64,000 nucleotides of DNA from Parabacteroides sp900760525 (GTDB lineage Bacteria > Bacteroidota > Bacteroidia > Bacteroidales > Tannerellaceae). Every line of letters begins with the position of its first letter. Position 1 is the stretch's first letter. Both the position numbers and the translations under genes were made by a program. The notes under the pieces were generated by a model. That model was not told the DNA's origin, ran no database searches, and worked only from the letters and a program-made list of their open reading frames with translations. The DNA is taken from positions 3,472,001 through 3,536,000 of the forward strand of contig NZ_CP187555.1 of assembly GCF_049860805.1 (NCBI RefSeq). The letters are read 5' to 3'. Shown here piece after piece: positions 49,732 through 62,588 of the stretch.

Positions 49732-51990
49732 ATGAAGAAAACAATCCTATTCCTTCAGGCTGCGGTGCTCGGGCTTCTGGCAGCTTGCAGCCAGCCATCG
49801 GGCGAGGAACAACTACGCGATGAGATCCAGTACGTGAACCCATTTATCGGAACAGGGTTCCACGGGCATACTTTTCCCGGGGCTACCCGTCCGTTTGCTC
49901 TTGTACAGGTCAGCCCCGATACGCACATCATGGGCTGGGATGCCAGTAGCGGCTATCATTATGATGATGACCGGATATATGCTTTCAGCCATACCCACCT
50001 GTCGGGCACGGGAATCGGCGATCTGGGAGATGTGGCGATCCTGCCTTTCTCGGGTGGCGATTCGATCAAGCCGGTAGCGACCTTCAAGAAAGAGACGGAG
50101 AAAGCGACGCCGGGCTATTATACGGTGCGCCTCGATAATTTCGGTATTAATGTAGAACTAACCAGCACGGATCGCGTCGGTTTCCATAAATATACGTACG
50201 ATAATCCGAAAGACCGCCGTGTCCTTCTCGATCTCGGCCATGTGCTGCAACCGAACTGGGGGCACAAGCTGGTGGGGAATGAATATCTTTTTGTAAACGA
50301 TTCGACGGTCGAAGGGACTGTCAAAACGCAGGGGTGGGCACATTTCCATTCTGTCTCTTACCGGATCACTTTCTCGGAACCGATCGAGACGCTTTACCAG
50401 TATATCGACGGAAATTTGCGGAAGGACTCACTGTTCTTGCGTCTCAACACAACGGGCGACCTGAAATTCCATTATAAATTTGCGGAGAGCGACAAACCGC
50501 TGTATGTAAAAGTGGCGATCTCGCCTGTCGACACGGATGGTGCGGACAGGAATATGCTGGCCGAACTGCCGGGATGGGATTTCGAGGCGACACGTGCCGA
50601 ATCCGCCCGTATCTGGAACGAAGCTTTAAACAGCATCCAGATCGAAAGCACGGACCCGAAGGTGATGGTGAATTTCTACACGGCTCTCTACCATACGATG
50701 ATCGCGCCTTATGCTTATCAGGATGTGGACGGGCGTTACTTAGGGATGGACAAGAAGGTACACCGGGCGGAACCGGGTTATGTGAACTATTCCGTCTTCT
50801 CGCTCTGGGACACTTTCCGCGCCTTGCATCCGCTGATGACGATCATCCAGCCTGAACGGGCTGCCGATTGGGGTAAAGTGCTCGTGCAGGGATATAAAGA
50901 GGGGGGAATCCTTCCAAAATGGCCGCTGGCTTCAAGCTATACGGGCTGCATGGTTGGTTATCCGGCTGTTTCCGTACTGGCGGACCTGGTGACTAAAGAC
51001 CTGGCGGAAGGTGACCTGAATGTTTGGGCCGAAGCGGGTGCCCGTTCTTCTGTCTACAGGGACGATCTGGCTGAGAAATTCAAGGGGACGCGTGAACTGG
51101 ATTTGATTACCCTCCATCCTTATTATAAGGAAAAGTATGGTTTTGTTCCGGCCGACTCGGTTCCCGAATCTGTCTCCTGGGGGTTGGAGATGGCCTATTA
51201 TGACTGGTGTATCTCCCAGATCGCCGCAAAAGCTGGCAATACGGAATTGGCCAAGGAGTATGCCGCAAAGGCGGAATATTACAAGCGTTATTTAGATCCG
51301 GATACCAAGATGATGCGTGGGGTAATGGGTGACGGTTCTTTCCGCACACCGTTCAATCCTCGTTATTCTTCCCACATGAAGAGCGATTATACCGAAGGGA
51401 ATGCCTTCCAGTGGAGTTTCTTTGCCCCACATGATATGGATAACTTCATCGAGACGATCGGTGGCAAGAAGGAACTGGAAACGCGTCTGGACACATTATT
51501 CACCACCTCCTCCCATGTTGACGGCGAAGAAGCCTCCGGCGATATCACCGGACTGATCGGGCAATATGCACACGGTAACGAACCGAGCCACCACATGGCT
51601 TATCTCTATAACTGGACGGATGCACCTTGGAAAGGGCAGGAACGCCTGGACCAGATCATGCAGAACTTCTACACCAACGAACCGGACGGTATCATCGGGA
51701 ATGAGGATTGCGGACAGATGTCTGCCTGGTATGTGATGAGTGCATTAGGCTTCTATCAGGTCGCTCCGGGCATCCCAGTCTACACATTAGGCCGTCCGAT
51801 GGTCGACAAAGCGCTCATTCATGTAAAAGGCGGTATATTCGAAATCCTGGTAAAGAACAACAGCGCCGCCAACAAATATGTCAAAGAAGTCAAACTGAAC
51901 GGCAAAATCCTCGACACTCCGTTCATCAGCCATAACGACATCGTAAAAGGCGGCAAGCTGGAATTTGTCATGAGCAATACCCATAATTAA
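49732..51990 (+). CDS. GH92 family alpha-mannosidase, lipoprotein
   Basis: A 752-residue lipoprotein (MKKTILFLQAAVLGLLAACS, lipobox LAAC). GH92 enzymes are calcium-dependent exo-alpha-mannosidases, commonly alpha-1,2. Family landmarks: YVNPFIGTGFHGHTFPGATRPFALVQVSPDT, AFSHTHLSGTGIGDLGDVAILP, FYTALYHTMIAPYAYQDVDGRYLGMD, YSVFSLWDTFRALHPLMTIIQPERA, EGNAFQWSFFAPHDMDNFI, GNEPSHHMAYLYNW and GNEDCGQMSAWYVMSALGFYQVAPG (catalytic acidic region). It stands alone, 25 kb from the GH76/GH125 pair, but all three act on mannose linkages found in yeast mannan and host high-mannose N-glycans. Confidence 0.95.
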   Translation: MKKTILFLQAAVLGLLAACSQPSGEEQLRDEIQYVNPFIGTGFHGHTFPGATRPFALVQVSPDTHIMGWDASSGYHYDDDRIYAFSHTHLSGTGIGDLGDVAILPFSGGDSIKPVATFKKETEKATPGYYTVRLDNFGINVELTSTDRVGFHKYTYDNPKDRRVLLDLGHVLQPNWGHKLVGNEYLFVNDSTVEGTVKTQGWAHFHSVSYRITFSEPIETLYQYIDGNLRKDSLFLRLNTTGDLKFHYKFAESDKPLYVKVAISPVDTDGADRNMLAELPGWDFEATRAESARIWNEALNSIQIESTDPKVMVNFYTALYHTMIAPYAYQDVDGRYLGMDKKVHRAEPGYVNYSVFSLWDTFRALHPLMTIIQPERAADWGKVLVQGYKEGGILPKWPLASSYTGCMVGYPAVSVLADLVTKDLAEGDLNVWAEAGARSSVYRDDLAEKFKGTRELDLITLHPYYKEKYGFVPADSVPESVSWGLEMAYYDWCISQIAAKAGNTELAKEYAAKAEYYKRYLDPDTKMMRGVMGDGSFRTPFNPRYSSHMKSDYTEGNAFQWSFFAPHDMDNFIETIGGKKELETRLDTLFTTSSHVDGEEASGDITGLIGQYAHGNEPSHHMAYLYNWTDAPWKGQERLDQIMQNFYTNEPDGIIGNEDCGQMSAWYVMSALGFYQVAPGIPVYTLGRPMVDKALIHVKGGIFEILVKNNSAANKYVKEVKLNGKILDTPFISHNDIVKGGKLEFVMSNTHN

Positions 51991-52002
51991 AGTGTGATAC
52001 AT

Positions 52003-52055
52003 AAAAAGGCAAAGCGATTTCTCCCGTAACAGGAAAATCCGCTTTGCCTTTTTAT
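52003..52055 (+). terminator. Terminator after GH92
   Basis: AAAAAGGCAAAGCG (52003-52016) pairs with CGCTTTGCCTTTTT (52040-52053): a perfect 14-bp stem ending in a T-run. Confidence 0.88.
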
Positions 52056-52087
52056 CCGTCAAATAAACAAATATCCTACAGAATAAA

Positions 52088-52095
52088 TATATTTG
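52088..52095 (+). promoter_or_regulatory. -7 promoter box of the YbjQ gene
   Basis: TATATTTG, 27 bp upstream of the ATG at 52122 and just past the GH92 terminator. Confidence 0.5.
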
Positions 52096-52121
52096 TTCCC
52101 GGGTTCCATAATAATAAAGCT

Positions 52122-52448
52122 ATGTTAATAACAACAACAAACAACCTCGAAGGAAAAGAAATTACCCAGTACTTCGGAATCGTCTCCGGCGAAACAATCA
52201 TCGGAGCCAACATCTTCAAAGATTTCTTTGCCAGCATTCGTGATATCGTTGGCGGACGCGCCAGCTCATACGAAGGCGTCCTACGCGAAGCCAAAGAAAG
52301 CGCCCTGGCAGAAATGAGCCAACAAGCCGCCCAAATGGGAGCAAATGCGGTAATTGCCGTCGACCTCGATTACGAGACCGTAGGCGAAACCGGTAGCATG
52401 CTGATGGTAACTGCCGCAGGGACAGCCATACGCTACCAGGATAAATAA
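52122..52448 (+). CDS. YbjQ/UPF0145 family protein
   Basis: A 108-residue protein of the YbjQ (DUF74) family, small pentamer-forming proteins with no confirmed function. Signatures: TNNLEGKEITQYFGIVSGETIIGANIFKDFFASIRDIVGGRASSYEGVLREAKESALAEMSQQAAQMGANAVIAVDLDYETVG. The start is ATG 52122; the upstream frame crosses the promoter and terminator and is not coding. A stem CCGCC/GGCGG followed by TTTTTT at 52490-52526 is a plausible terminator. Confidence 0.92.
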   Translation: MLITTTNNLEGKEITQYFGIVSGETIIGANIFKDFFASIRDIVGGRASSYEGVLREAKESALAEMSQQAAQMGANAVIAVDLDYETVGETGSMLMVTAAGTAIRYQDK

Positions 52449-52489
52449 TAAACTTCCAAATCAAAAGACTTACGCCTTTGCCGGAAAAG

Positions 52490-52526
52490 CCGCCCATGTT
52501 TCCCTGAAACTATCGGCGGTTTTTTC
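52490..52526 (+). terminator. Terminator after YbjQ
   Basis: CCGCC (52490-52494) and GGCGG (52515-52519) flank a 20-base loop and are followed by seven Ts. The stem is short, so it is moderate. Confidence 0.5.
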
Positions 52527-52546
52527 ATGCCCGCTCCTTATCGCAT

Positions 52547-52964
52547 CCGCACATTCCGCATGTTTCGCACTATACACTCCTTCGCTGGTGAATTCAACAG
52601 ATAACAACCTATATTCCTTACATTTACTCTGTTTCAAAATTTTCCAGAAGCCGCAAGATGAATGCGGAAAGCATAGCTTCTTAAACAGCCCAAAAGAAAA
52701 GCATAAACAAAGGGGATAAAGACTAATAAACGGACTATGCACTTACCTGAAAAGTCTATATATACTCAACGGTAGAATCTATATGCACGCACCGGCAAAG
52801 TCTATTTCCTATAGATATCAACCTTTTTATACTCGATTGCTTTCCGCATCCCATTCAGCGGAATGGCTGGAAAACAGAAAAGGACAAACAATTATATATT
52901 AACTGCTTAACCCTGTTTTTTACCAGCAAAGGAGTGTATAGTGCGGAACATGCGGAACGTGCGG
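52547..52964. repeat. Segment bounded by a 43-bp inverted repeat
   Basis: 52547-52589 (ending CTATACACTCCTTCGCTGGT) and 52922-52964 (starting ACCAGCAAAGGAGTGTATAG) are reverse complements with three mismatches in 43. The 332-bp interior has no gene but holds a degenerate direct repeat (TATGCAC...AAAGTCTAT at about 52736 and 52780). Just outside, GAAACTATCGG occurs in direct orientation on both sides (about 52505 and 52964). It fills the spacer between YbjQ and the rrn operon. It may be a MITE-like element or a remnant; no transposase is present. Confidence 0.75.
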
Positions 52965-53008
52965 AAACTATCGGTGGTTCTTCTGTTCCACCGACCTTCT
53001 TAAACGAA

Positions 53009-53042
53009 GAAAGCCGACCCAAAACTGGATCGGCTTTCTTGC
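53009..53042 (-). terminator. Terminator of the rrn operon
   Basis: GAAAGCCGA and TCGGCTTTC form a strong stem on the minus strand just past the 5S gene, ending in TTC. Confidence 0.75.
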
Positions 53043-53047
53043 TCTAA

Positions 53048-53157
<110 letters not shown>

Positions 53158-53267
53158 ATATCTTTTTTCTTATATATTAAGACTTTTGACTGGACAACCC
53201 CAAGGATTTGTCTTGTAACTCTTATGTTCTTTTCAAGCATACCGCCTATATAGCAACCCTTACATGA

Positions 53268-56143
<2,876 letters not shown>

Positions 56144-56325
56144 ATCACTGACACTTGACGGATTCGCAATTTTGCAATTGCTTATCCATCGCGCGTCGGA
56201 TTGATATATCTTCAGTTTGCTCTTATTTATTCGTTACTTAACTTTTTTGAAGTTGTCCAATACGTCAAAGATCTTTTGTTTAATGAATAATTAATAATTA
56301 ACAATTAAAAACCACTCATCTTATG

Positions 56326-56399
56326 TGGAGAATAACGGATTCGAACCGTTGACCCTCTGCGTGCAAGGCAGATGCTCTAGCCAGCTGAGCTAATCCCCC
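56326..56399 (-). tRNA. tRNA-Ala (TGC)
   Basis: The minus strand gives GGGGGATTAGCTCAGCTGGC, then an anticodon loop with TGC and GGTTCGAATCC in the T-arm, ending CTCCA. 74 nt, without an encoded CCA after the discriminator. It is in the 16S-23S spacer. Confidence 0.96.
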
Positions 56400-56410
56400 G
56401 TTTGTCATTT

Positions 56411-56487
56411 TGGTAGTCCCAGGCAGAGTTGAACTGCCGACCTCTACATTATCAGTGTAGCGCTCTAACCAACTGAGCTATAGGACT
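56411..56487 (-). tRNA. tRNA-Ile (GAT)
   Basis: The minus strand gives AGTCCTATAGCTCAGTTGGT, the anticodon loop CTGATAA with GAT, the T-arm AGTTCAACTCTGCC, and the end TGGGACTACCA with CCA encoded. 77 nt, between 16S and tRNA-Ala in the standard Ile-Ala order. Confidence 0.96.
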
Positions 56488-56645
56488 GTCAACTGTTGTG
56501 TTGCCTGAGAGTTTCTCATCTCAGCTTCATCTTTCTCTTTACTGGTTGTCCAGTTTTAAGATCATATATGAATACATATTCAACCGTAGTACACGAGAAC
56601 TACATACCTGTCGTTCTCCTACTTTAACCAGATTCAGGCTCCAGA

Positions 56646-58172
<1,527 letters not shown>

Positions 58173-58315
58173 AAATTGTTTATATCTTCGCTCAGAATCT
58201 CGTTAATTTATCGTAGTTCCTTGACGGTATGTTTAGTATTTCTACTACGTCTCTTGTACTACTTGTTGATATGTAAATCTTTCAAAGAACTTATGCTATC
58301 TTTCGATTGCGGCTG

Positions 58316-58346
58316 CAAAGGTAAGGACTTTTTTTTAACTGCCAAA
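58316..58346 (-). promoter_or_regulatory. rrn promoter, proximal
   Basis: On the minus strand TTTG (58343-58346) is followed 19 bp later by TACCTTTG (58316-58323), an exact fit to the Bacteroidetes -33/-7 promoter, about 145 bp upstream of 16S. Between it and 16S is the leader, with no gene. Confidence 0.8.
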
Positions 58347-58489
58347 TTTTTTCGAAGAAAAATTTCGGAAAGTTTTTTCAAGCCACCGGGAGGCCGGACA
58401 TCTCGCTTAGCTTTGCTAACCTCATCCACCTTTCCGGGATACCTTCTATCATCATGTTGACTGCTGCCGTTCTCTCTCGAATGCGGGTG

Positions 58490-58521
58490 CAAAAGTAGAA
58501 CTTCTGATTCTACTATCCAAA
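58490..58521 (-). promoter_or_regulatory. rrn promoter, distal
   Basis: On the minus strand TTTG (58518-58521) and TACTTTTG (58490-58497), 20 bp apart. A second complete Bacteroidetes promoter 175 bp upstream of the first, giving the operon tandem promoters. The 58173-58701 gap holds these and the leader only. Confidence 0.75.
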
Positions 58522-58701
58522 TTTTTTACGGAGTTTTTTTCATGTTTTTTCCACAACTGATATTGGTTATTAAAGGTACGCACACACGAGGATTTTGATC
58601 TCTTTTTTATTACAACCAGGAGAAAAGATAACGAAACAAGACAGAAGCGAGCTTTATCGAAAAGGAAAAAATCTGCGAAAAAGAGGAAAAAAAACATTGG
58701 C

Positions 58702-59550
58702 TTACGACGAATAGGTCATAAACCAATGGGTTACTTTTTCACTATAGGTCTTTGAAATCGGAATATCGGGCACATTTTCAATCCCCAACTCCAGATAAAC
58801 CCCATCTTTCTCACGGCGGATGACTTTTACCTGGTCGAAATTGACCATATAGGAACGATGGCAACGCAACACATTCGTATCCGCCAGATCCTCTTCCAAC
58901 GTTTTCAAGGAATTGCGCAACATGAACTTAGTCAGTGCGCCCTTATTCAAATACCAAATGCAGACATAATTATCAGCAGATTCCATATATAAAAGGTTGC
59001 TACGTTTGACAGACAAACGCAACTCGTGCTTTTCATCATAAAACGAGAATACGTTTTGCCGCCCGGCAACCTCCGCCTGACTTTCTTTCAACAAAAGCAA
59101 TTGCCGCTCCTTCTCCTTATAAGAAAAATAGAGATGCAAAACCGAATAGGGCAGCAAAAGAACAAGACTGGTATTTATAGCCGATTCCTTGAAAGCGCTC
59201 AGGTACTCCCGTTCCGGATTAAGGACAAGTGTATATATCGTATAGAAAAGAGACATGAAAAAGATCTCGAGTACGATCCAAGCCGCATAAGCGCTAATGG
59301 TAATCGTATGCTTCTTTCCCCAATAATACATGATGATACGGCTGATAACCACAACCAGCACACCTGTCAAAATGATCAGGCTCGAAAAGATGAAAAACTT
59401 AAATTCCGAAACAGCATACCAGCTGGAAGAGCTGAAAGGCTTATAGATGTTGATAAAAACCAACGCAAAGAGGGCTGTCATCAGAATGAGACGAACAATA
59501 TTCGACTTTTCATAAATATATTCCGGTATCCTATAACCTCGCATTCCCAT
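58702..59550 (-). CDS. LytTR transcriptional regulator with membrane N-terminus
   Basis: A 282-residue protein. Four membrane helices occupy about 18-135 (LILMTALFALVFINIYKPF, FFIFSSLIILTGVLVVVISRIIMYYW, IVLEIFFMSLFYTIYTLVLN, SLVLLLPYSVLHLYFSY). A short coiled linker leads to a LytTR DNA-binding domain (about 180-280: LRLSVKRSNLLYMESADNYVCIWYLNKGALTKFMLRNSLKTLEEDL and VLRCHRSYMVNFDQVKVIRREKDGVYLELGIENVPDIPISKTYSEKV). There is no receiver domain, so the membrane part rather than a kinase probably senses the signal. A -7 box lies at 59574-59581. Its target is not evident. Confidence 0.9.
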   Translation of the reverse strand: MGMRGYRIPEYIYEKSNIVRLILMTALFALVFINIYKPFSSSSWYAVSEFKFFIFSSLIILTGVLVVVISRIIMYYWGKKHTITISAYAAWIVLEIFFMSLFYTIYTLVLNPEREYLSAFKESAINTSLVLLLPYSVLHLYFSYKEKERQLLLLKESQAEVAGRQNVFSFYDEKHELRLSVKRSNLLYMESADNYVCIWYLNKGALTKFMLRNSLKTLEEDLADTNVLRCHRSYMVNFDQVKVIRREKDGVYLELGIENVPDIPISKTYSEKVTHWFMTYSS

Positions 59551-59573
59551 ACTTTTTACCTCTGTTTTGGAAA

Positions 59574-59581
59574 CAAATGTA
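59574..59581 (-). promoter_or_regulatory. -7 promoter box of the LytTR gene
   Basis: TACATTTG on the minus strand, 24 bp upstream of the ATG at 59550. Confidence 0.5.
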
Positions 59582-59726
59582 CATATATTTCGCTACACAT
59601 TCACCCCGCATATAAATATTTCACCCCTCCATCCGGCTTTCTACCCCCAACCCAAGTAGCCGGAACCATTTATTTTGAAGGATTGTTTTTCTGTTGTTAG
59701 TTTGCAGGAAACAATTCAAAACACAT

Positions 59727-60872
59727 ATGGATATTTCGATTCGTACACAACAGCTCAACAGTCTTTTTTCGTATGATAAAAAAGCTGATTTGACAGACAG
59801 CCATCTGGAGATCGTACCTTTTCGCTTTACCCAGAGAATCGGAGCCAGCGAGATCAACGAATTTCAGAAGGGACTTGCCGGCACCGAATTCTGTCCGGTA
59901 ACCGACAATCATATTCAAGAAAACAAGAGTTTCACCTATACCGTCTTCACCCCTTCCGGCAAAGAAAAACGCGACAAAGCCATCATCCTGCTGCACGGCC
60001 TGAACGAACGCACCTGGGAGAAATATCTGACCTGGGCGGAATATCTGACCAAGAATACGGGGAAACCGGTAATCCTTTTTCCCATCGCTTTCCACATGAA
60101 CCGTACCCCCAGTCGCTGGTGTAACCCAAGAGAGACATTATCGTGGGCGAATGTCCGGAAAAGCGAGATCAACAACCTCAGCAACTCCACCTTTGCCAAT
60201 GTAACGCTGAGCAGCCGGCTTTCCAAAAATCCGTTACGCTTTTACGCGTCCGGCAGAGAGTCCGTCTATAATCTGTGGCAACTGGTCCAGGAAATAAAAG
60301 AGGGCAAACATCCGCTTTTCAAAGAAGATACCTCCATCAACCTGTTCGCTTACTCCATCGGAGCCCTCTTGTCGCAAGTGCTTTTGCTCGCAAACCCGGA
60401 AAAGATGTTCAACGATACGCGTCTGTTCATGTTTTGCGGCGGTTCGATCTTTAGCGAAATGGACGGGAATGCACGGGATATCATGGATAAGGAAGCTTTC
60501 GAAAGCATACAGAAGTACTATCGCCATGATTTCCTGGAGCAACGTTTACTGCCGACAACCTTCAAAAACGATTTTATGGAACAGGCATTCAAAGCCATGA
60601 TCCGCGAAGACGTCATGCAGGATTACCGCGAGACGTTCTTCCAAAAGGCTTGTAACCGGATACGGGCGATTTCGCTTAAAAAAGACAAGGTCATGCCGAC
60701 CCTGGGAATAAAGAAGGCTTTCGGCAATATATCCAATAAGATTCTGGAAGAGATGGACTTCCCTTTTTCATATTCCCATCAGGTTCCCTTTCCTTTCCGG
60801 AGCAAAGCAGATCAAATGCTGGTCAACCAGTCATTCCTGAACGTATTCGGAAAAGCAGCCGCTTTCCTATAA
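59727..60872 (+). CDS. Alpha/beta-hydrolase-fold protein (resembles DUF6051)
   Basis: A 381-residue soluble protein starting at ATG 59727 (MDISIRTQQLNSLFSYDK); the frame's upstream extension begins with TTG and is not needed. The hydrolase fold shows in KAIILLHGLNERTWEKYLTWAEYLTKNTGKPVILFPIAFHMNRTPSRW (oxyanion HG) and INLFAYSIGALLSQVLLLAN, where the nucleophile elbow is A-Y-S-I-G, with Ala in the usual first Gly. SYSHQVPFPF near the C-terminus may supply the His. I recall such Bacteroidetes proteins as DUF6051. No signal peptide; the substrate is unknown. Confidence 0.7.
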   Translation: MDISIRTQQLNSLFSYDKKADLTDSHLEIVPFRFTQRIGASEINEFQKGLAGTEFCPVTDNHIQENKSFTYTVFTPSGKEKRDKAIILLHGLNERTWEKYLTWAEYLTKNTGKPVILFPIAFHMNRTPSRWCNPRETLSWANVRKSEINNLSNSTFANVTLSSRLSKNPLRFYASGRESVYNLWQLVQEIKEGKHPLFKEDTSINLFAYSIGALLSQVLLLANPEKMFNDTRLFMFCGGSIFSEMDGNARDIMDKEAFESIQKYYRHDFLEQRLLPTTFKNDFMEQAFKAMIREDVMQDYRETFFQKACNRIRAISLKKDKVMPTLGIKKAFGNISNKILEEMDFPFSYSHQVPFPFRSKADQMLVNQSFLNVFGKAAAFL

Positions 60873-60873
60873 T

Positions 60874-60916
60874 GAAGAAGGAGAATGCACCCCTGTAGAT
60901 GCATCCTCCTTCTTTC
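60874..60916. terminator. Bidirectional terminator between convergent genes
   Basis: GAAGAAGGAGAATGCA (60874-60889) and TGCATCCTCCTTCTTTC (60900-60916) form a long stem with one bulge. It serves the hydrolase and, on the other strand, the MFS gene ending at 60944. Confidence 0.75.
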
Positions 60917-60943
60917 GTATAAACTATATACTCTCTATTTCAA

Positions 60944-62386
60944 TTATTCAAGAACGATCACTTTATATTTCGGAACCAATACCTTCATGATAACCCAACC
61001 GATCAAATAAGCGACAGAACATACACAGAAGATAATAAAATAACCGGCAGGCTTACCCGTGAAGCCCATAAACGTCATCTGGGTAACATCTGCATAAACA
61101 AACAGGTTTCCGGCTGCTTTCTGCAAGATCATAGAACCGACACCGCCAGCCATACCACCGATACCCGTAACGGTTGCAATAGCCGATTTCGGGAACATAT
61201 CACCGACAGTCGAGAAAATATTGGCCGACCATGACTGGTGGGCAGCACCACCGATACCGATCATAATAACCGGGAACCACGGGGAAATCGTACCTAACGG
61301 CTGTGCCAACAATACCAGCAACGGGAAAAATGCAAAAATCAACATCGCTTTCATACGTGCGGCATAGGGGTTCAAACCAGTCCGGTTAATAAAGATCGTC
61401 GGCAATTTACCTCCGTAAATAGATAACATCGTAATGGCATACAAAGTAAAGATCAACCCCATGCCCAACGGATCTGAAGTCTTGATCCCAAACTGCGTAT
61501 TCAGGTAAGAAGGAGTCCAGAAAAGGAAGAACCACCAAACTCCGTCTGTCATAAATTTACCGACAATGAACGCCCAGGTCTGTTTGAAAGTGAAACATTG
61601 CAGGAAACCGATCTTCTTCTCATGTTCTTCTTCGACGATGACAATATCTTTCTCGTTTTTATCCTGTTCGATATACTCCAACTCGGCTTTGTTCACATGT
61701 TTGCTCCTGTCCGGAGTCGTGTACATGAATACCCACAGCCCCATCCAAATAAAACCAAGCGCACCGATCACGATGAAGGCCATCTCCCAACCCCAGGCTT
61801 TTGCCAGCAAAGGGATCGATATAGGAGCGATCAAAGCACCGATAGAAGCCCCGGCATTGAAGATGGAAGTTGCATAAGCACGGTCTTTCTTCGGGAAGTA
61901 TTCAGCCGTAACCTTAATGGCTGCAGGGAAGTTACCGGCTTCACCCAATGCCAGAATACAGCGGGCGGCCAGGAAGAAATACATACTCACGGTAGCCAAT
62001 ACAACAACAACATCTCCTGTTGCTGCTATCAATTCCGCTGCACTGTTCATACCGACATAATGTTCGGTTGCGATACCGCAACCGGCATGAAGACAGGCTC
62101 CGAACGACCAAACACCGATAGCCCAAAGATATCCTTTTTTCGTACCCATCCAGTCGATAAAACGGCCGGCAAACAGCATACAGATTGCATATACAATTGA
62201 GAAAACTGATGTTATCGTACCGTAATGGGATTCGTTCCAATGGAACTCCGGTTTGATAAATTCATCCCAGGTCAAAGAAAGAACCTGGCGATCGAGGTAA
62301 TTTACTGTTGTTGCGAAAAATAACATCGCGCAGATTGTCCATCTGTAATTTGTCATTTTCTCACTTGCTTTTTGAAATGTGTTCAT
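60944..62386 (-). CDS. MFS permease of the ExuT-like anion:cation symporter family
   Basis: A 480-residue transporter with 12 membrane helices. The family pattern is clear: FFATTVNYLDRQVLSLTWDEFIKPEFHWNESHYG at helix 1, GRFIDWMGTKKGYLWAIGVWSFGACLHAGCG, ALGEAGNFPAAIKVTAEYFPKKDRAYATSIFNAGASIGALIAPI and WGWEMAFIVIGALGFIWMGLWVFMY. Relatives move hexuronates, and the helix 1 YLDRQ motif fits. An unusually acidic central loop lies at about 235-260 (YIEQDKNEKDIVIVEEEHEKKI). A -7 box on this strand is at 62419-62426. Divergent from the hydrolase/SGNH fusion, which may feed it. Confidence 0.92.
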   Translation of the reverse strand: MNTFQKASEKMTNYRWTICAMLFFATTVNYLDRQVLSLTWDEFIKPEFHWNESHYGTITSVFSIVYAICMLFAGRFIDWMGTKKGYLWAIGVWSFGACLHAGCGIATEHYVGMNSAAELIAATGDVVVVLATVSMYFFLAARCILALGEAGNFPAAIKVTAEYFPKKDRAYATSIFNAGASIGALIAPISIPLLAKAWGWEMAFIVIGALGFIWMGLWVFMYTTPDRSKHVNKAELEYIEQDKNEKDIVIVEEEHEKKIGFLQCFTFKQTWAFIVGKFMTDGVWWFFLFWTPSYLNTQFGIKTSDPLGMGLIFTLYAITMLSIYGGKLPTIFINRTGLNPYAARMKAMLIFAFFPLLVLLAQPLGTISPWFPVIMIGIGGAAHQSWSANIFSTVGDMFPKSAIATVTGIGGMAGGVGSMILQKAAGNLFVYADVTQMTFMGFTGKPAGYFIIFCVCSVAYLIGWVIMKVLVPKYKVIVLE

Positions 62387-62418
62387 GATATTAATATTCG
62401 TTTTTCATAATACGGGGA

Positions 62419-62426
62419 CAAATATA
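62419..62426 (-). promoter_or_regulatory. -7 promoter box of the MFS gene
   Basis: TATATTTG on the minus strand, 33 bp upstream of the ATG at 62386. Confidence 0.5.
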
Positions 62427-62519
62427 AAGCATTTTTTTGGTTATATACAAGTTTGTGTGTGCGAATACACAAAGTATTTCATTTCTTTCACATCCTGAGC
62501 CGGATTAGTAGGGGTTTGA

Positions 62520-62551
62520 TTTGCATAGAATAAGCATTTTATGTACGTTTG
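62520..62551 (+). promoter_or_regulatory. Promoter of the hydrolase/SGNH fusion gene
   Basis: TTTG at 62520-62523 and TACGTTTG at 62544-62551, 20 bp apart, fit the Bacteroidetes -33/-7 pair. The ATG follows at 62589. It is back to back with the MFS promoter. Confidence 0.7.
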
Positions 62552-62588
62552 CCTCTCCAATGTAAACATTATTAATACCATTATTATT

